From assembly GCF_900109345.1 (NCBI RefSeq), contig NZ_FNZN01000009.1, positions 74,927-138,926 on the forward strand: DNA of 64,000 nucleotides, given 5' to 3'. The number at the start of each line of letters is the position of its first letter. Position 1 is the first letter of the stretch. The position numbers and the translations under genes are program-made. Source of the stretch: Maribacter orientalis (GTDB lineage: Bacteria; Bacteroidota; Bacteroidia; Flavobacteriales; Flavobacteriaceae). The notes beneath the pieces were generated by a model that saw only the letters and a program-made list of their open reading frames with translations, did not search any database and was not told the origin of the DNA. Of this stretch, positions 27,320-35,991 are shown one piece after another.

Positions 27320-28942
27320 ATGACAGAAAAAGAATTGCTAAAATTGGGATATTTCCCGAAAGAACTTCCGCCACCATTTGAAAGCAAAACTTTTTCAGAT
27401 AAAATAAACGTCATTAAAACACAATGGAATTCTGTATCGAGTCCTTTTCAAAAACCAGAACGTTTAAAATATGCGGATTCAAAATGGGTTGTTTTTTCAA
27501 TTCCTAAAGTGCAACTATCAAGAAGAATAATAAATATTCCTAATCCGCTTCATCAATCAAAATTAACTTCAACAATTGCTGATAGATGGACAGAAATTGA
27601 TAACATCTTCAAGAAATCAACTATTTCTTCAAGTTCACCAATTAAAGACACTAAAAATAATCGAGCTTTAATTTCTAAACACAACTTTAGTGAATTTAAA
27701 AGAAGACGTTCAAATGAATCCTTTGCTAATTTATATGAAGTTAAAACTGATGTTTCAAGATTCTACGGAACAATCTATACACATTCAATCCCTTGGTTAG
27801 TTCATACCAAACCAGTCGCAAAAGCAAATAGGAATGATATGACTATGCTTGGAAACGCTTTAGATAAAGATTTAAGAAATCTTAACTCTGGTCAGACTGT
27901 AGGAATTCCAATTGGTCCAGATACTTCTTTGGTTATAGCTGAAATAATTACCTGTTTAATGGACGAACAGATTCAAACGAAATTGAAAAATGTTAAATCC
28001 TACAGGTTTATAGATGATTATTATCTTTATTGTGATAGTTACGCAGATGCTGAAAAAGCATTCAAATTCATTCAATCTCTTCTTACAGAATATCAACTTG
28101 ACATTAACGAAGAAAAAACTAAAATATCCAAAGCACCTTTTGCTTTCGATAGTAAATGGTCAATAGATTTAGGTTCATTTACATTCAGAAAAAGAGCAAA
28201 CTCTCAATTAACCGATATTGAAAGATTTGTAAGTCTTTCTCTTATTCACACAAATGAAAACCCAAAAGATTCTGTTTTACTTTTTTCGATTCAAGTTCTT
28301 AAATATTTGCAATTATTCGATGAAAACTGGGATACTTACGAATCCCTCATATTAAAAATCGGAATTACAGAGCCAAGAACTTTACCTGTTGTAACTGAAA
28401 TTTTAGCATCTAACATTAGTCGAATTTCAAAAAGAAAAGTCAAGAGTATTATTGAGAAATTAATTGAAATTCATTTACCTAAAGGTCATAATTACGAAGT
28501 GTCTTGGGCACTTTGGATGTGTGTTGAGTTTAATATCAAACTCAAGAACAAAATGGCAGAACGCATTTTTGCTTCGAATGATTATGTATCAATGTTAATA
28601 GCAATGGATTTAAAAAGTAGAGGTCTAATTAATTCAACTGTTAGTACGGACGGACTTTTAACCGAATTGACCGAGGAATCTTTAATGAACGAAAATTGGT
28701 TGTTTACCTACGAATCAATAAAAAAAGGTTGGTTAACACCGACCGACAACCCTATTGATGAAAATAAATATTTTGAAATACTATTAGCAAATGGAATATA
28801 TTTTTACCGAGAAGATGCCAAAGTGAAAACATTTACTGTAAAGAAACCAACTGAACAAATAAGCGAGACCACTAAGAAACCTGAAACCGAAGAAGCTACA
28901 ACAATCATTTCTGGCGGTGGTGGCGGAGGAAGTTCGTATTAA
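27320..28942 (+). CDS. Antiviral-type (Abi/UG class) reverse transcriptase
   Basis: 540 residues. Polymerase motif A is KTDVSRFYGTIYTHSIPW (D144). A B-like motif GQTVGIPIGPDTS (191-203) and motif C YRFIDDYYLY (D232, D233) follow, so the catalytic triad is complete. The FY-x-x-IYTHSIPW and GIPIGPDTS wording matches the defence-associated 'unknown group'/Abi reverse transcriptases, not group II intron or retron enzymes. Residues 290-500 are alpha-helical, with SWALWMC as in the helical-repeat C-terminal region of that class. The tail is Gly-rich (SGGGGGGSSY). Phage defence is the likely role; the exact UG subgroup is not resolved. The gene sits alone between complementary cassette ends. Confidence 0.88.
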   Translation: MTEKELLKLGYFPKELPPPFESKTFSDKINVIKTQWNSVSSPFQKPERLKYADSKWVVFSIPKVQLSRRIINIPNPLHQSKLTSTIADRWTEIDNIFKKSTISSSSPIKDTKNNRALISKHNFSEFKRRRSNESFANLYEVKTDVSRFYGTIYTHSIPWLVHTKPVAKANRNDMTMLGNALDKDLRNLNSGQTVGIPIGPDTSLVIAEIITCLMDEQIQTKLKNVKSYRFIDDYYLYCDSYADAEKAFKFIQSLLTEYQLDINEEKTKISKAPFAFDSKWSIDLGSFTFRKRANSQLTDIERFVSLSLIHTNENPKDSVLLFSIQVLKYLQLFDENWDTYESLILKIGITEPRTLPVVTEILASNISRISKRKVKSIIEKLIEIHLPKGHNYEVSWALWMCVEFNIKLKNKMAERIFASNDYVSMLIAMDLKSRGLINSTVSTDGLLTELTEESLMNENWLFTYESIKKGWLTPTDNPIDENKYFEILLANGIYFYREDAKVKTFTVKKPTEQISETTKKPETEEATTIISGGGGGGSSY

Positions 28943-28946
28943 AAAC

Positions 28947-29155
28947 TGTGGGCAACAATGTATAAAAAAATAGGGCAAAAAGTGCTTAATCGAAAGGTCT
29001 GTGTGTATTTGCCAAGTCGCCAAATTTTTAAATTTGGTATAATTAATAAGAGAAAAGATAATTAACAAAATTTAAAAATTCGGCTTTAGTTTAATCCGAA
29101 AAGTATCGCTTACAACTGCCCTACTTTTCTTATACTAGACCGTTACCTGTAATGC
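28947..29155 (+). other. attC-like structured element after the reverse transcriptase
   Basis: About 200 bases with imperfect inverted ends: TGTATAAAAAAATAGGGCA (28957 on) against TGCCCTACTTTTCTTATAC (29117 on). Inside are a palindrome around CCAAATTTTTAAATTTGG and a small TTCGG/CCGAA stem. It starts with TGTGGGCAAC, complementary to the cassette start at 27292. It ends with GTTACCTGTAATGC, which is nearly complementary to the sequence after the next gene pair (31283). Similar TATAAAAAATAGNGC elements between accessory genes are common in Bacteroidota, as I recall them. Canonical GTTRRRY cores are not met exactly. Confidence 0.55.
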
Positions 29156-29195
29156 TAAAAAAACATCTGAACTATAAATAACCAAAAGAATTAAA

Positions 29196-30140
29196 ATGGG
29201 AGAATGGTCAAAAAAAATCGGAGAACAAGGAGAGAATATTGTAAAATATTTCTTCGAAGAGTTAATCGGCTTTAAGGATGTTTATCGCACAGGCGTTTCT
29301 ATTCCTTGTAGTTATAGTGACCAACACAAAAAAGAAAAAGCAAAACAAAGGTTGACGCACGGAATAGATGGTTTAGTTTCATATTCCTGTCCATTAATTG
29401 AAGAACTTTTAGAAATAGGAGTAATCTCAGTAAAATATACAGCCGACAAATATCCATCTGATTTGAAAGGTAAGTTTAAAGACTGGTTCGTAGAATTAGC
29501 TTACACAATGAAATGCTTTTCTAATTCGGAAGAATATCAAAACATCAATTCTACAGTTTCAGATGTTTCAGACACTACAGTTTCTGGTCTTTTGTTTTGG
29601 CTATCCAATAATGACGAACATAAAGAATTCAACATTTTACCTGAAATTTCCAATTCCACATTTTCAGGTAACGAATTGGTATACGATAAAATTATTGTTG
29701 TTGATAATGCGAGAATGAACTTTCTTTTCAATCTTATTCAACCAATAAAAAACATCTTTGGAGAAGAAAACTTTGATTTTGTTTATCATAAAACAGGAAT
29801 GAACAATGCTATTACTCAAAGATTAAGTTTCGGAAAAAAACTTCCGATGCAATATATAAGCTCCGATGTAATTCCCATTCGTTTAACAAATGGCGACGAT
29901 GTTATTTTAGTAATTGGCACAAGAGATAGTTTTGATAAAAATGATTTACTGAGACTAATCGCACTCTCAAAAGAGTTTAACCATTTAGAGGCGACATCAA
30001 AAACTTTGATAATTTTTCCAGACTACAACAAACTTGAACATCAAGATATAGTAAAAAGTGTTTTAGCTCAAATTGAAAATCTATCGTATAAAAACCAAAT
30101 TGAAGTTGTTAAGCACGATTTTGATTTCAGAAACTTATAA
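29196..30140 (+). CDS. GapS4a-like putative nuclease of a two-gene defence system
   Basis: 314 residues. It opens MGEWSKKIGEQGENIVKYFF and has RLTHGIDGLVSY and then GVISVKYT. With D58 and the S78-V-K80 strand this gives a PD-(D/E)XK-like active site (E13 may be the helix-1 acid). The N-terminal wording and the order of motifs match what I remember of GapS4a, component A of the GAPS4 anti-phage system. A C-terminal half of mixed alpha/beta carries IIVVDNARMNFL and VILVIGTRDSF. The next gene starts 2 bases after its stop, consistent with an obligate pair. Name inferred from memory; nuclease fold fairly sure. Confidence 0.65.
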   Translation: MGEWSKKIGEQGENIVKYFFEELIGFKDVYRTGVSIPCSYSDQHKKEKAKQRLTHGIDGLVSYSCPLIEELLEIGVISVKYTADKYPSDLKGKFKDWFVELAYTMKCFSNSEEYQNINSTVSDVSDTTVSGLLFWLSNNDEHKEFNILPEISNSTFSGNELVYDKIIVVDNARMNFLFNLIQPIKNIFGEENFDFVYHKTGMNNAITQRLSFGKKLPMQYISSDVIPIRLTNGDDVILVIGTRDSFDKNDLLRLIALSKEFNHLEATSKTLIIFPDYNKLEHQDIVKSVLAQIENLSYKNQIEVVKHDFDFRNL

Positions 30141-30142
30141 AT

Positions 30143-31282
30143 ATGGCAGTAGAAAAAGAACAGATTAAGGAAGTTTTACCAATAGGCGACCAATTAAGGG
30201 CTATGATTTCTCAATCCTTTTTGACTGGAAAGCAACTAAGAGATTTGCTTAGTAGTAAAGGAGTATTTATAGACGAGAACGATAAAAATAAGTCGGTTCC
30301 ATTATTAATGAATACAATTCTAAGTCCAAAAGAATTTTTACAGTTAGTAGAAAATCAACAAACAAAAGAGGAAAAATTTAAAGTCAATACTTTAACTCTA
30401 CCTTGTAAAACTGACAAGCCTTTACTGGACATAATTCCATCTAATTTTTCTATAAATAAAATAATTAAAGAAAATATAGTATATAAGCCAAACTACAAAG
30501 TGAAAGCAAATCCACAATTCACTTATACAGGTAAGGATAAAAAGGGTATCCAACTTGAATATGAAATTGAGCGAGAAAATCGAACAAAGGATTGGGTAAA
30601 TACTAAAACCACGCACAAAGCACTTATCACGATTGAGAAAAAAGCAAACAATGAAATTAGTTTGGTTCTAACAAAAAGTTATACTTCAAAAGAAACCAAC
30701 GAAATAAATGAAATGGTTTTAAGAAACCTCAAAGACCATTTTAAAAATGCCAATATTGTAAAAGAAGAGGTTGATTTTGTTAGAATATTATTTCGAGATT
30801 TTACCAACCAAAATCGAATACAATTTCTATACAGTTTTACTTCGCCAGCTCTAAGCAGGCATTTAGAATTTATAGAAATTACAGACTTAAATGTTCATAT
30901 TGACCCAAACGTAGATGCACCTCAAGAAATAAAGGAATTTATATCAGGAATAGAAAAGCTCAAAATAAACGGTAAGGAATTACAGGAACACATTTTCATA
31001 ACCAAAAATGATTATCACGAGAAAATTATTTTCTCATCAATTTCTCTCAAGTACAAATTCAATTTCAATGGTATCGAAGGAAATTGTATAATTGAATACT
31101 CATTCCCCGCTTACCTTTTCAAACAAAGTACTAACGCTGAATTTCAATTTGACATATCAATTAACGTCAATAGGAAAGTGAAAGAATTTGCAAACGTTAA
31201 TGAATTGCATAAGAATATTTCTAAGATAATTGAAAACCAAAAACTGGAGCAATTTGAGAAATATAAGAAACTGGTGGAGTAA
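30143..31282 (+). CDS. GapS4b-like partner protein
   Basis: 379 residues with no signal peptide or membrane segments; rich in Lys, Glu, Ile and Asn. The N-terminal segment PIGDQLRAMISQSFLTGKQLRDLLSSKGVF looks like a helical adaptor domain, followed by SVPLLMNTILSPKEF. The rest is mostly beta-strand-like. It is tightly coupled to the upstream GapS4a-like gene (2-base gap), and together they match the two-gene GAPS4 layout. I identify it mainly by partnership and by the N-terminal pattern; no catalytic motif is visible. It ends exactly at the next attC-like element. Confidence 0.55.
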   Translation: MAVEKEQIKEVLPIGDQLRAMISQSFLTGKQLRDLLSSKGVFIDENDKNKSVPLLMNTILSPKEFLQLVENQQTKEEKFKVNTLTLPCKTDKPLLDIIPSNFSINKIIKENIVYKPNYKVKANPQFTYTGKDKKGIQLEYEIERENRTKDWVNTKTTHKALITIEKKANNEISLVLTKSYTSKETNEINEMVLRNLKDHFKNANIVKEEVDFVRILFRDFTNQNRIQFLYSFTSPALSRHLEFIEITDLNVHIDPNVDAPQEIKEFISGIEKLKINGKELQEHIFITKNDYHEKIIFSSISLKYKFNFNGIEGNCIIEYSFPAYLFKQSTNAEFQFDISINVNRKVKEFANVNELHKNISKIIENQKLEQFEKYKKLVE

Positions 31283-31380
31283 GCACTACAGTTAAAAATG
31301 TATATAAAAAATAGCGCAAGTCTTTGCTAATACAATGGTTTAGGCATTTTTGGAAAGTCGCCAAATTTTTAAATTTTACT
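31283..31380 (+). other. Second, degraded attC-like element after the GapS4-like pair
   Basis: It begins with GCACTACAGTTAA, which matches 10 of 13 positions of the reverse complement of the cassette start GTTACCTGTAATGC (29142-29155). It continues ATGTATATAAAAAATAGCGC, as in the first element, and both share AAGTCGCCAAATTTTTAAATTT (31354 and 29013 regions). The right-hand inverted arm is not recognisable, so this copy may be decayed. The rest of the gap to 31505 shows nothing else clear. Confidence 0.45.
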
Positions 31381-31505
31381 CATTGAACAAGCACTTAAAC
31401 AAAATTAGAAAGCCATATTTGTTTACCTCTCGTTATTGAAAATTTTCATACTAATTTTTACATATTATTTGTTTAACTAAATCAAAATTCAACCAAACCA
31501 TATTT

Positions 31506-32216
31506 ATGAAATTAAATTACATTCTAATTTTTGCACTTTTCACAATAACAATCTCCTGCGGAGAAAGTAAAAAAGAAATAGAGCAAAAAAAAGCAGAAAT
31601 TGAAAATGCAAAAAACGCTATTGCTGAAGCCAAGGAAAAAGAAAGAATTCACCTAGAAAAAATTGAAGTTGGCAAGTCAAAATTGAAAATAAATTTAGAT
31701 AATGAAATAGACAGACTTAATCAAAAGTTGACAGCTGCAAAAGAAAAGTACAATGAAATAAACAAATTTCAATTTGGTAGATTAAACTCTACAAAACAAA
31801 ATCAACTTATCGAACAAAGTAGAGTTGTAAATAAAATAACAAGTTATATTAGAAAACTAGAAAAAGAAGTCTCCCTTATAAATCTAAGAGAAACCTTTGA
31901 CTTTCAAAATTCACCTTTGACAGTTGTAGAATATCTTTTTGAAGTAGCGCAAACGAAAGATTTCAAAAAAATGAGATACTTATGTGATCCCTATGGTGAA
32001 AATGACCAAGACGTACGCGCATTTTGTTTAATGGAAATGGCTCCTGAAGATGTTCAAGATGAGTTTACAACTCAATTCAAAAATGGACGAATTATGAGCC
32101 CTATAATTGAAAATGACAGAGCCGTTATTGAAATTGCTTTTGGTCCTAGTTCAAACAAACTTGAAAAATTGAATCTAATTAAGAGAATGGACAAATGGTA
32201 TTTAAGCAGTCTTTAA
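31506..32216 (+). CDS. Coiled-coil lipoprotein, unknown
   Basis: 236 residues with a lipoprotein signal (TITISCGESKK, lipidated Cys at about 19). A long Lys/Glu-rich coiled coil (about 22-125) and a C-terminal globular region that ends in a beta-rich segment (RMDKWYLSSL) follow. The C-terminal part resembles NTF2/DUF4878-like lipoprotein domains in outline only. It is expected to be anchored in the periplasm or outer membrane. It lies beyond the degraded cassette element, so it may or may not belong to the same cargo. Confidence 0.6.
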   Translation: MKLNYILIFALFTITISCGESKKEIEQKKAEIENAKNAIAEAKEKERIHLEKIEVGKSKLKINLDNEIDRLNQKLTAAKEKYNEINKFQFGRLNSTKQNQLIEQSRVVNKITSYIRKLEKEVSLINLRETFDFQNSPLTVVEYLFEVAQTKDFKKMRYLCDPYGENDQDVRAFCLMEMAPEDVQDEFTTQFKNGRIMSPIIENDRAVIEIAFGPSSNKLEKLNLIKRMDKWYLSSL

Positions 32217-32287
32217 TTTTAAAAAGCTTTTGTTTTTAATAATTCCGATTGATATATTTTTTTACGCTTTTTAAATAAAAACCGATA

Positions 32288-33376
32288 ATGAATAACGAAA
32301 AATGGAATGAAATATGTTTTTATCTGTCAGAAAACGTTCAAGTTGACATTAGTGAAAGTGACTTCGAGCTAAATGTTATTCAGGCATTAAGAGTTTTAGA
32401 TTGGAAAGAATTTTTAGGAGATATACAAATTCGCCCATCATTTCAAATTGGTGCTTCAAATAGAATAATGCCAGATTTTGTCATCAATTCAGCCGAAAAG
32501 AAAAATCTGTTTGTTATCGAAATTAAACAACCTAGCATACCTTTAAACACCAATTTTCAGAGACAATTATTTTCCTACATGCGTCAATTAAGACTGCAAT
32601 ACGGGGTGTTAATCGGTGAAGTCATTCAGCTATTTTACGATGGTGATTTAACAGATCACGATGATCCTGTATTATTAGAAACAATTGAGTTTAATAAAGA
32701 CAACGCAAAAGGTTTAAGATTTGTAGAACTATTTTCTAAAGAGAGCTTTAGCGTTGAAGTACTAAGATTATTTACTTTGAGTTCACTTAAAAAAATTAAC
32801 CGCAAGGCGGATCAAAAAAAATTACAGAATAAAATATTATCTACAGAGTACATATCAAAAATTTCTGAATTAATTAAGCAAGACTTTTTAAATAAGTATG
32901 ATGCTGAGCTAATAGATAAAGTTCTAACTGATTTATCAATAAATATCACCTTGAAAAATCAGATTAAAATTGCATCGCCTACACTACAAACTATAATTCG
33001 AGAAAAAGCTAATAAAACAAACACTAGAGATAAAACAAAATATATTATCAACGGAATTGGCTCACGACTTGCCAAAAATAGATTTGTCTTAGAAGTGGTC
33101 AAACAATCTTTACAAAGTCAACCAAGAGATTTCAATAGCTTAAAAAATTTATTCAAAGATGAACTTCAAGGTTCTACTGGAGTAATAAACAGATTAGATT
33201 ACATTGAAACTAAGTACGCTAACAAGTCAAATAAAAGGCACTTTATAGGTAACGACGAAGTTTTAACAAGCAGTGATAACATTAAATTTGTTGTATCCAC
33301 AGAATGGGGCCGTGATAATATTAAAAACATAGTTGACTTAGCAAGAAAACAAGGTTTTAATATAGAAGAAGTCTAA
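32288..33376 (+). CDS. PD-(D/E)XK nuclease-like protein (type I restriction N-terminal-like)
   Basis: 362 residues. The N-terminal 130 hold E27, MPDFVI (D63) and VIEIKQP (E78-I-K80), then NFQRQLFSYMRQLR. This is the E...PD...ExK...Q pattern of HsdR-N/RecB-like nucleases. The rest is helical and Lys-rich, with no helicase motifs, so it is not a full HsdR. It could be a solitary restriction-like effector or part of a defence pair whose partner was lost. The next gene is a broken P-loop gene 11 bases downstream. Confidence 0.65.
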   Translation: MNNEKWNEICFYLSENVQVDISESDFELNVIQALRVLDWKEFLGDIQIRPSFQIGASNRIMPDFVINSAEKKNLFVIEIKQPSIPLNTNFQRQLFSYMRQLRLQYGVLIGEVIQLFYDGDLTDHDDPVLLETIEFNKDNAKGLRFVELFSKESFSVEVLRLFTLSSLKKINRKADQKKLQNKILSTEYISKISELIKQDFLNKYDAELIDKVLTDLSINITLKNQIKIASPTLQTIIREKANKTNTRDKTKYIINGIGSRLAKNRFVLEVVKQSLQSQPRDFNSLKNLFKDELQGSTGVINRLDYIETKYANKSNKRHFIGNDEVLTSSDNIKFVVSTEWGRDNIKNIVDLARKQGFNIEEV

Positions 33377-33387
33377 ACCAAAACCCC

Positions 33388-33579
33388 ATGCTACACCTCA
33401 TTGTTGGAAATACAGGATCCGGTAAAACTACTTATTCTAACGAATTGAAAAGTAAAACCAAAGGGGTACTTTTTTCAATCGATACGTGGAACAAGACACT
33501 TTTTCTACCAGACAAATCCCCAACCGACGGGCGAGAGTGGTTTTTAGAGCACATAGAACGGTCGGAGAATATTATCTAA
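33388..33579 (+). pseudogene. Truncated P-loop ATPase/kinase-like gene
   Basis: 63 residues beginning MLHLIVGNTGSGKTTYSNEL (Walker A GNTGSGKT) and continuing FSIDTWNKTLFLPDKSPTDG, like the start of about 150-residue P-loop (zeta-toxin/AAA-like) proteins. It stops at residue 63, before the expected lid and C-terminal helices. A different frame (33578-33685, ending ERIIKALSK) that looks coding follows and may be the tail of another gene, fused by deletion. A second, more decayed copy lies at 36144. Confidence 0.55.
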
Positions 33580-33856
33580 AATATTTGAAACCTTTAAGGC
33601 ATCTAAATATCAAGAATTTCCACACGTTTTATTTCGCGATATTGTCATTAATGAAGAGCGGATCATAAAGGCCTTATCAAAATAAATTTTAATTAGTTAT
33701 TGCTAACACCTTTTATACTTAACTGATGGGTCACCACCGGCACACTAAAATTCCCCTAGAATTTTCTGTCTGTAATTTGTTTGCTAAATTAGTTGACTAA
33801 CTATACACAAAACCATTAGCAACTAGTAGTAGGTTTAAAACACAAGAAAAAGTATC

Positions 33857-34612
33857 ATGGAAAATTATTTTATGTCACCCGTCAAATCAATTACATTCAA
33901 GTTCCTTGCGATTATTTCAGTTCCGATATTATTCTGTGCCTGCAATGAATCTAAAAAAACTAAAAAAGAAGAGATTATTACAGCTGAAAAAAAATGGGAA
34001 ATATTGTTCGATGGCTCATCTACTGATGCATTTCGAGGATATGGAATAAAAGAGTTCCCTAAGGGCGTTTGGAATGTGGAAAATGGCATATTGATGACCA
34101 ATCCAGATACCGCGAACAGGGATTTGATCACCAAAAAAAGATACAAAGATTTTGAATTAGAATATGAATGGGCGGTAGATACAGCAGCGAATTCTGGTGT
34201 TTTCTTTCATATGCAGGAAAACCTATCCATGGAGTCAAATAACGGAAATAGCCCCAATTGGATGGATAATTTTGAAATACAGATTTTAGATGACAAATAT
34301 TTTAATGATACGACGGCCATACGATCAGCAGGTTCGTTGTATGATTTAATCAGTCCGAAAAACAAAAAGCTTAATCCAATCGGGGAATTCAATCAGGCAA
34401 TTCTCTATCACGAATCAGGTCATGTTGAGCATTGGCTCAACGGTATAAAGGTGTTGGACTTTGAAATTGGTAGTCCGGCAATGAATACCATATTGTTGGA
34501 AAGTAAATTTAAGGAGAACCCAGCGTTCCACTCAGACCAGGAAGGCCATATAATGTTTCAACACCATGGGCAAAAAGTTTATTTTAGGAATATACGTGTA
34601 AGGGAACTTTAG
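33857..34612 (+). CDS. DUF1080 (3-keto-disaccharide hydrolase-like) lipoprotein
   Basis: 251 residues with a lipoprotein signal (ILFCACNES, Cys at about 31) and one DUF1080 domain. That domain is a concanavalin-like fold seen in 3-keto-glycoside hydrolases and many Bacteroidota lipoproteins. Typical pieces are EILFDGSSTDAFRGY, GVWNVENGILM, DFELEYEW, SGVFFH, NFEIQILDD, HVEHWLNG and HIMFQHHGQKVYFRNIRV. The role is probably carbohydrate binding or cleavage at the cell envelope. The long N-terminus before the signal is unusual; a later Met (MSPVKSITF, six codons on) may be the true start. Confidence 0.9.
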   Translation: MENYFMSPVKSITFKFLAIISVPILFCACNESKKTKKEEIITAEKKWEILFDGSSTDAFRGYGIKEFPKGVWNVENGILMTNPDTANRDLITKKRYKDFELEYEWAVDTAANSGVFFHMQENLSMESNNGNSPNWMDNFEIQILDDKYFNDTTAIRSAGSLYDLISPKNKKLNPIGEFNQAILYHESGHVEHWLNGIKVLDFEIGSPAMNTILLESKFKENPAFHSDQEGHIMFQHHGQKVYFRNIRVREL

Positions 34613-35004
34613 CATTTTAAATCCGTAATTTTTGTTTTCAGGACCTCTTCGTTAATGTATTGAATTTTCATAATTCACGTAGCATTCCGAGAAATCAAAG
34701 GACAGAACAGTGAATTCAAAATTATCGTTACAACTTTTATAATGTTCATTGGTATACTACCAAAAACAATTGCTTGAAGTTTAGAATTTTCACCAAACCT
34801 GTGCTTTACTTTCTTGGATCTACAACACGTACATTTTTTGACTTGTTGGAAAAGGGATAATGGAAACAATTAAAACATTCGCTTGCCACATCTATAATTA
34901 GTTGCGGTCGAATTTTCCCTTCGGAAAATACACGTTTATTTAGTAAATTTAGTATGTGATCCTAAATTCTGTCGGATCTTAAACCGTAACTAAAAACAGA
35001 AAAA
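34613..35004. other. Intergenic stretch with no supported gene
   Basis: 392 bases. Both strands hold only short frames (for example a Cys/Lys-rich 64-codon frame on the minus strand) that show no family pattern. A short + strand frame ending MFIGILPKTIA looks weakly protein-like and may be a fragment. A promoter for the next gene is expected near the 3' end but no clear -33/-7 pair is seen. Confidence 0.4.
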
Positions 35005-35991
35005 ATGAAAACCAATTTTACTAATTTTTATCTGATTTTGATGGTTCTTTTTTTAGCTATCGGCTGTAAGAACGAAACAAAAAAAATGGAAGAAGTTTCA
35101 ACACCAAAAGCTGCCGAAGAGTTAAATGTTTTAGGCGACTACGTTTCTGAAGATTATTCGAAAAGAAGCGAAGGCTATGATTGGGTAGCCGTGTCGGTTA
35201 CGGAAACAGAAAATAATCAACTGAATATTTCAGTCCGCTCACGAGCAGACAAGAAAGAACCTACATGTACATTTGATGCAGTTGCTGAAAAAGTGGATGA
35301 CAAAGCCTACCAAACTCAAATTAATGGGAAAACCATATTGTTTGAATTTACTAATGGGAAAATCAACATCACTACAAAAAAAGAAGAAGACGAAGGCTTA
35401 CTGCATTTTTATTGCTCTGGTGGTGCAAGTATTAGCGGAACCTACTTGAAAATAAATGAAGCACTTGATCAAACTCAAATTGACTTAACAAAATTCAACA
35501 GGGTATTAAATTTACAGGACGTTGGGTTTAATATCTCTTCAATAGAAAAAGACGGCAAAAACACCTTAACGATTTTCACATTCGGCCTGAAAGAACGTGA
35601 ATACAACGAAACATTCAACATTGACGGTGAAGAAGTTATCAATGCGGAAGTTGAAGATCTAAATTCTGATGGCTCGCCTGAACTTTTCATTTATACACGG
35701 TCAGTTGGTAGCGGTAGTTATGGAAATGTATACGCATTTTCCGTTAACAATAAGAAATCAATGAGTGAGGTTTATTTTCAACCTACAGCAGAAAACCGCA
35801 AGATAAACAAAGGATATATGGGCCATGATGAATTTTCGCTCGTTGAAAATACTTTGGGTCAGCGCTTTCCAATTTATAAAGAAGGTGATACAAATGCCGA
35901 ACCCTCTGGAGGAACTAGACAAGTTTCATATAGACTAGTTGAAGGAGAGGCCATGAGAAAACTTGAAGTTGATAAAATCACTGAATATTAA
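35005..35991 (+). CDS. PliI-like lysozyme-inhibitor lipoprotein with extra N-terminal domain
   Basis: 328 residues: a lipoprotein signal (FLAIGCKNE, Cys at about 21), an N-terminal domain (about 40-160) with LHFYCSGGASISGTY, and a C-terminal domain (about 165-328). The C-terminal domain carries AEVEDLNSDGSPELFIY, SVGSGSYGNVYAFS, GYMGHDEFSLVENTL and FPIYKEGDTNAEPSGGTRQ. The latter pattern is what I recall for PliI, the periplasmic inhibitor of i-type lysozyme. The protein would protect peptidoglycan from host or predator lysozymes. The N-terminal domain is a separate conserved unit I cannot name. Confidence 0.6.
   Translation: MKTNFTNFYLILMVLFLAIGCKNETKKMEEVSTPKAAEELNVLGDYVSEDYSKRSEGYDWVAVSVTETENNQLNISVRSRADKKEPTCTFDAVAEKVDDKAYQTQINGKTILFEFTNGKINITTKKEEDEGLLHFYCSGGASISGTYLKINEALDQTQIDLTKFNRVLNLQDVGFNISSIEKDGKNTLTIFTFGLKEREYNETFNIDGEEVINAEVEDLNSDGSPELFIYTRSVGSGSYGNVYAFSVNNKKSMSEVYFQPTAENRKINKGYMGHDEFSLVENTLGQRFPIYKEGDTNAEPSGGTRQVSYRLVEGEAMRKLEVDKITEY

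Noticed and set aside
27292..31380. Retron-type msr/msd next to the reverse transcriptase.
   Set aside because: The enzyme lacks retron motifs and the structured element lies downstream, with cassette-like complementary ends.
34675..34869. 64-codon minus-strand frame with Cys/Lys-rich start.
   Set aside because: No family pattern, no leader or partner, and the opposite strand is equally open; probably chance.
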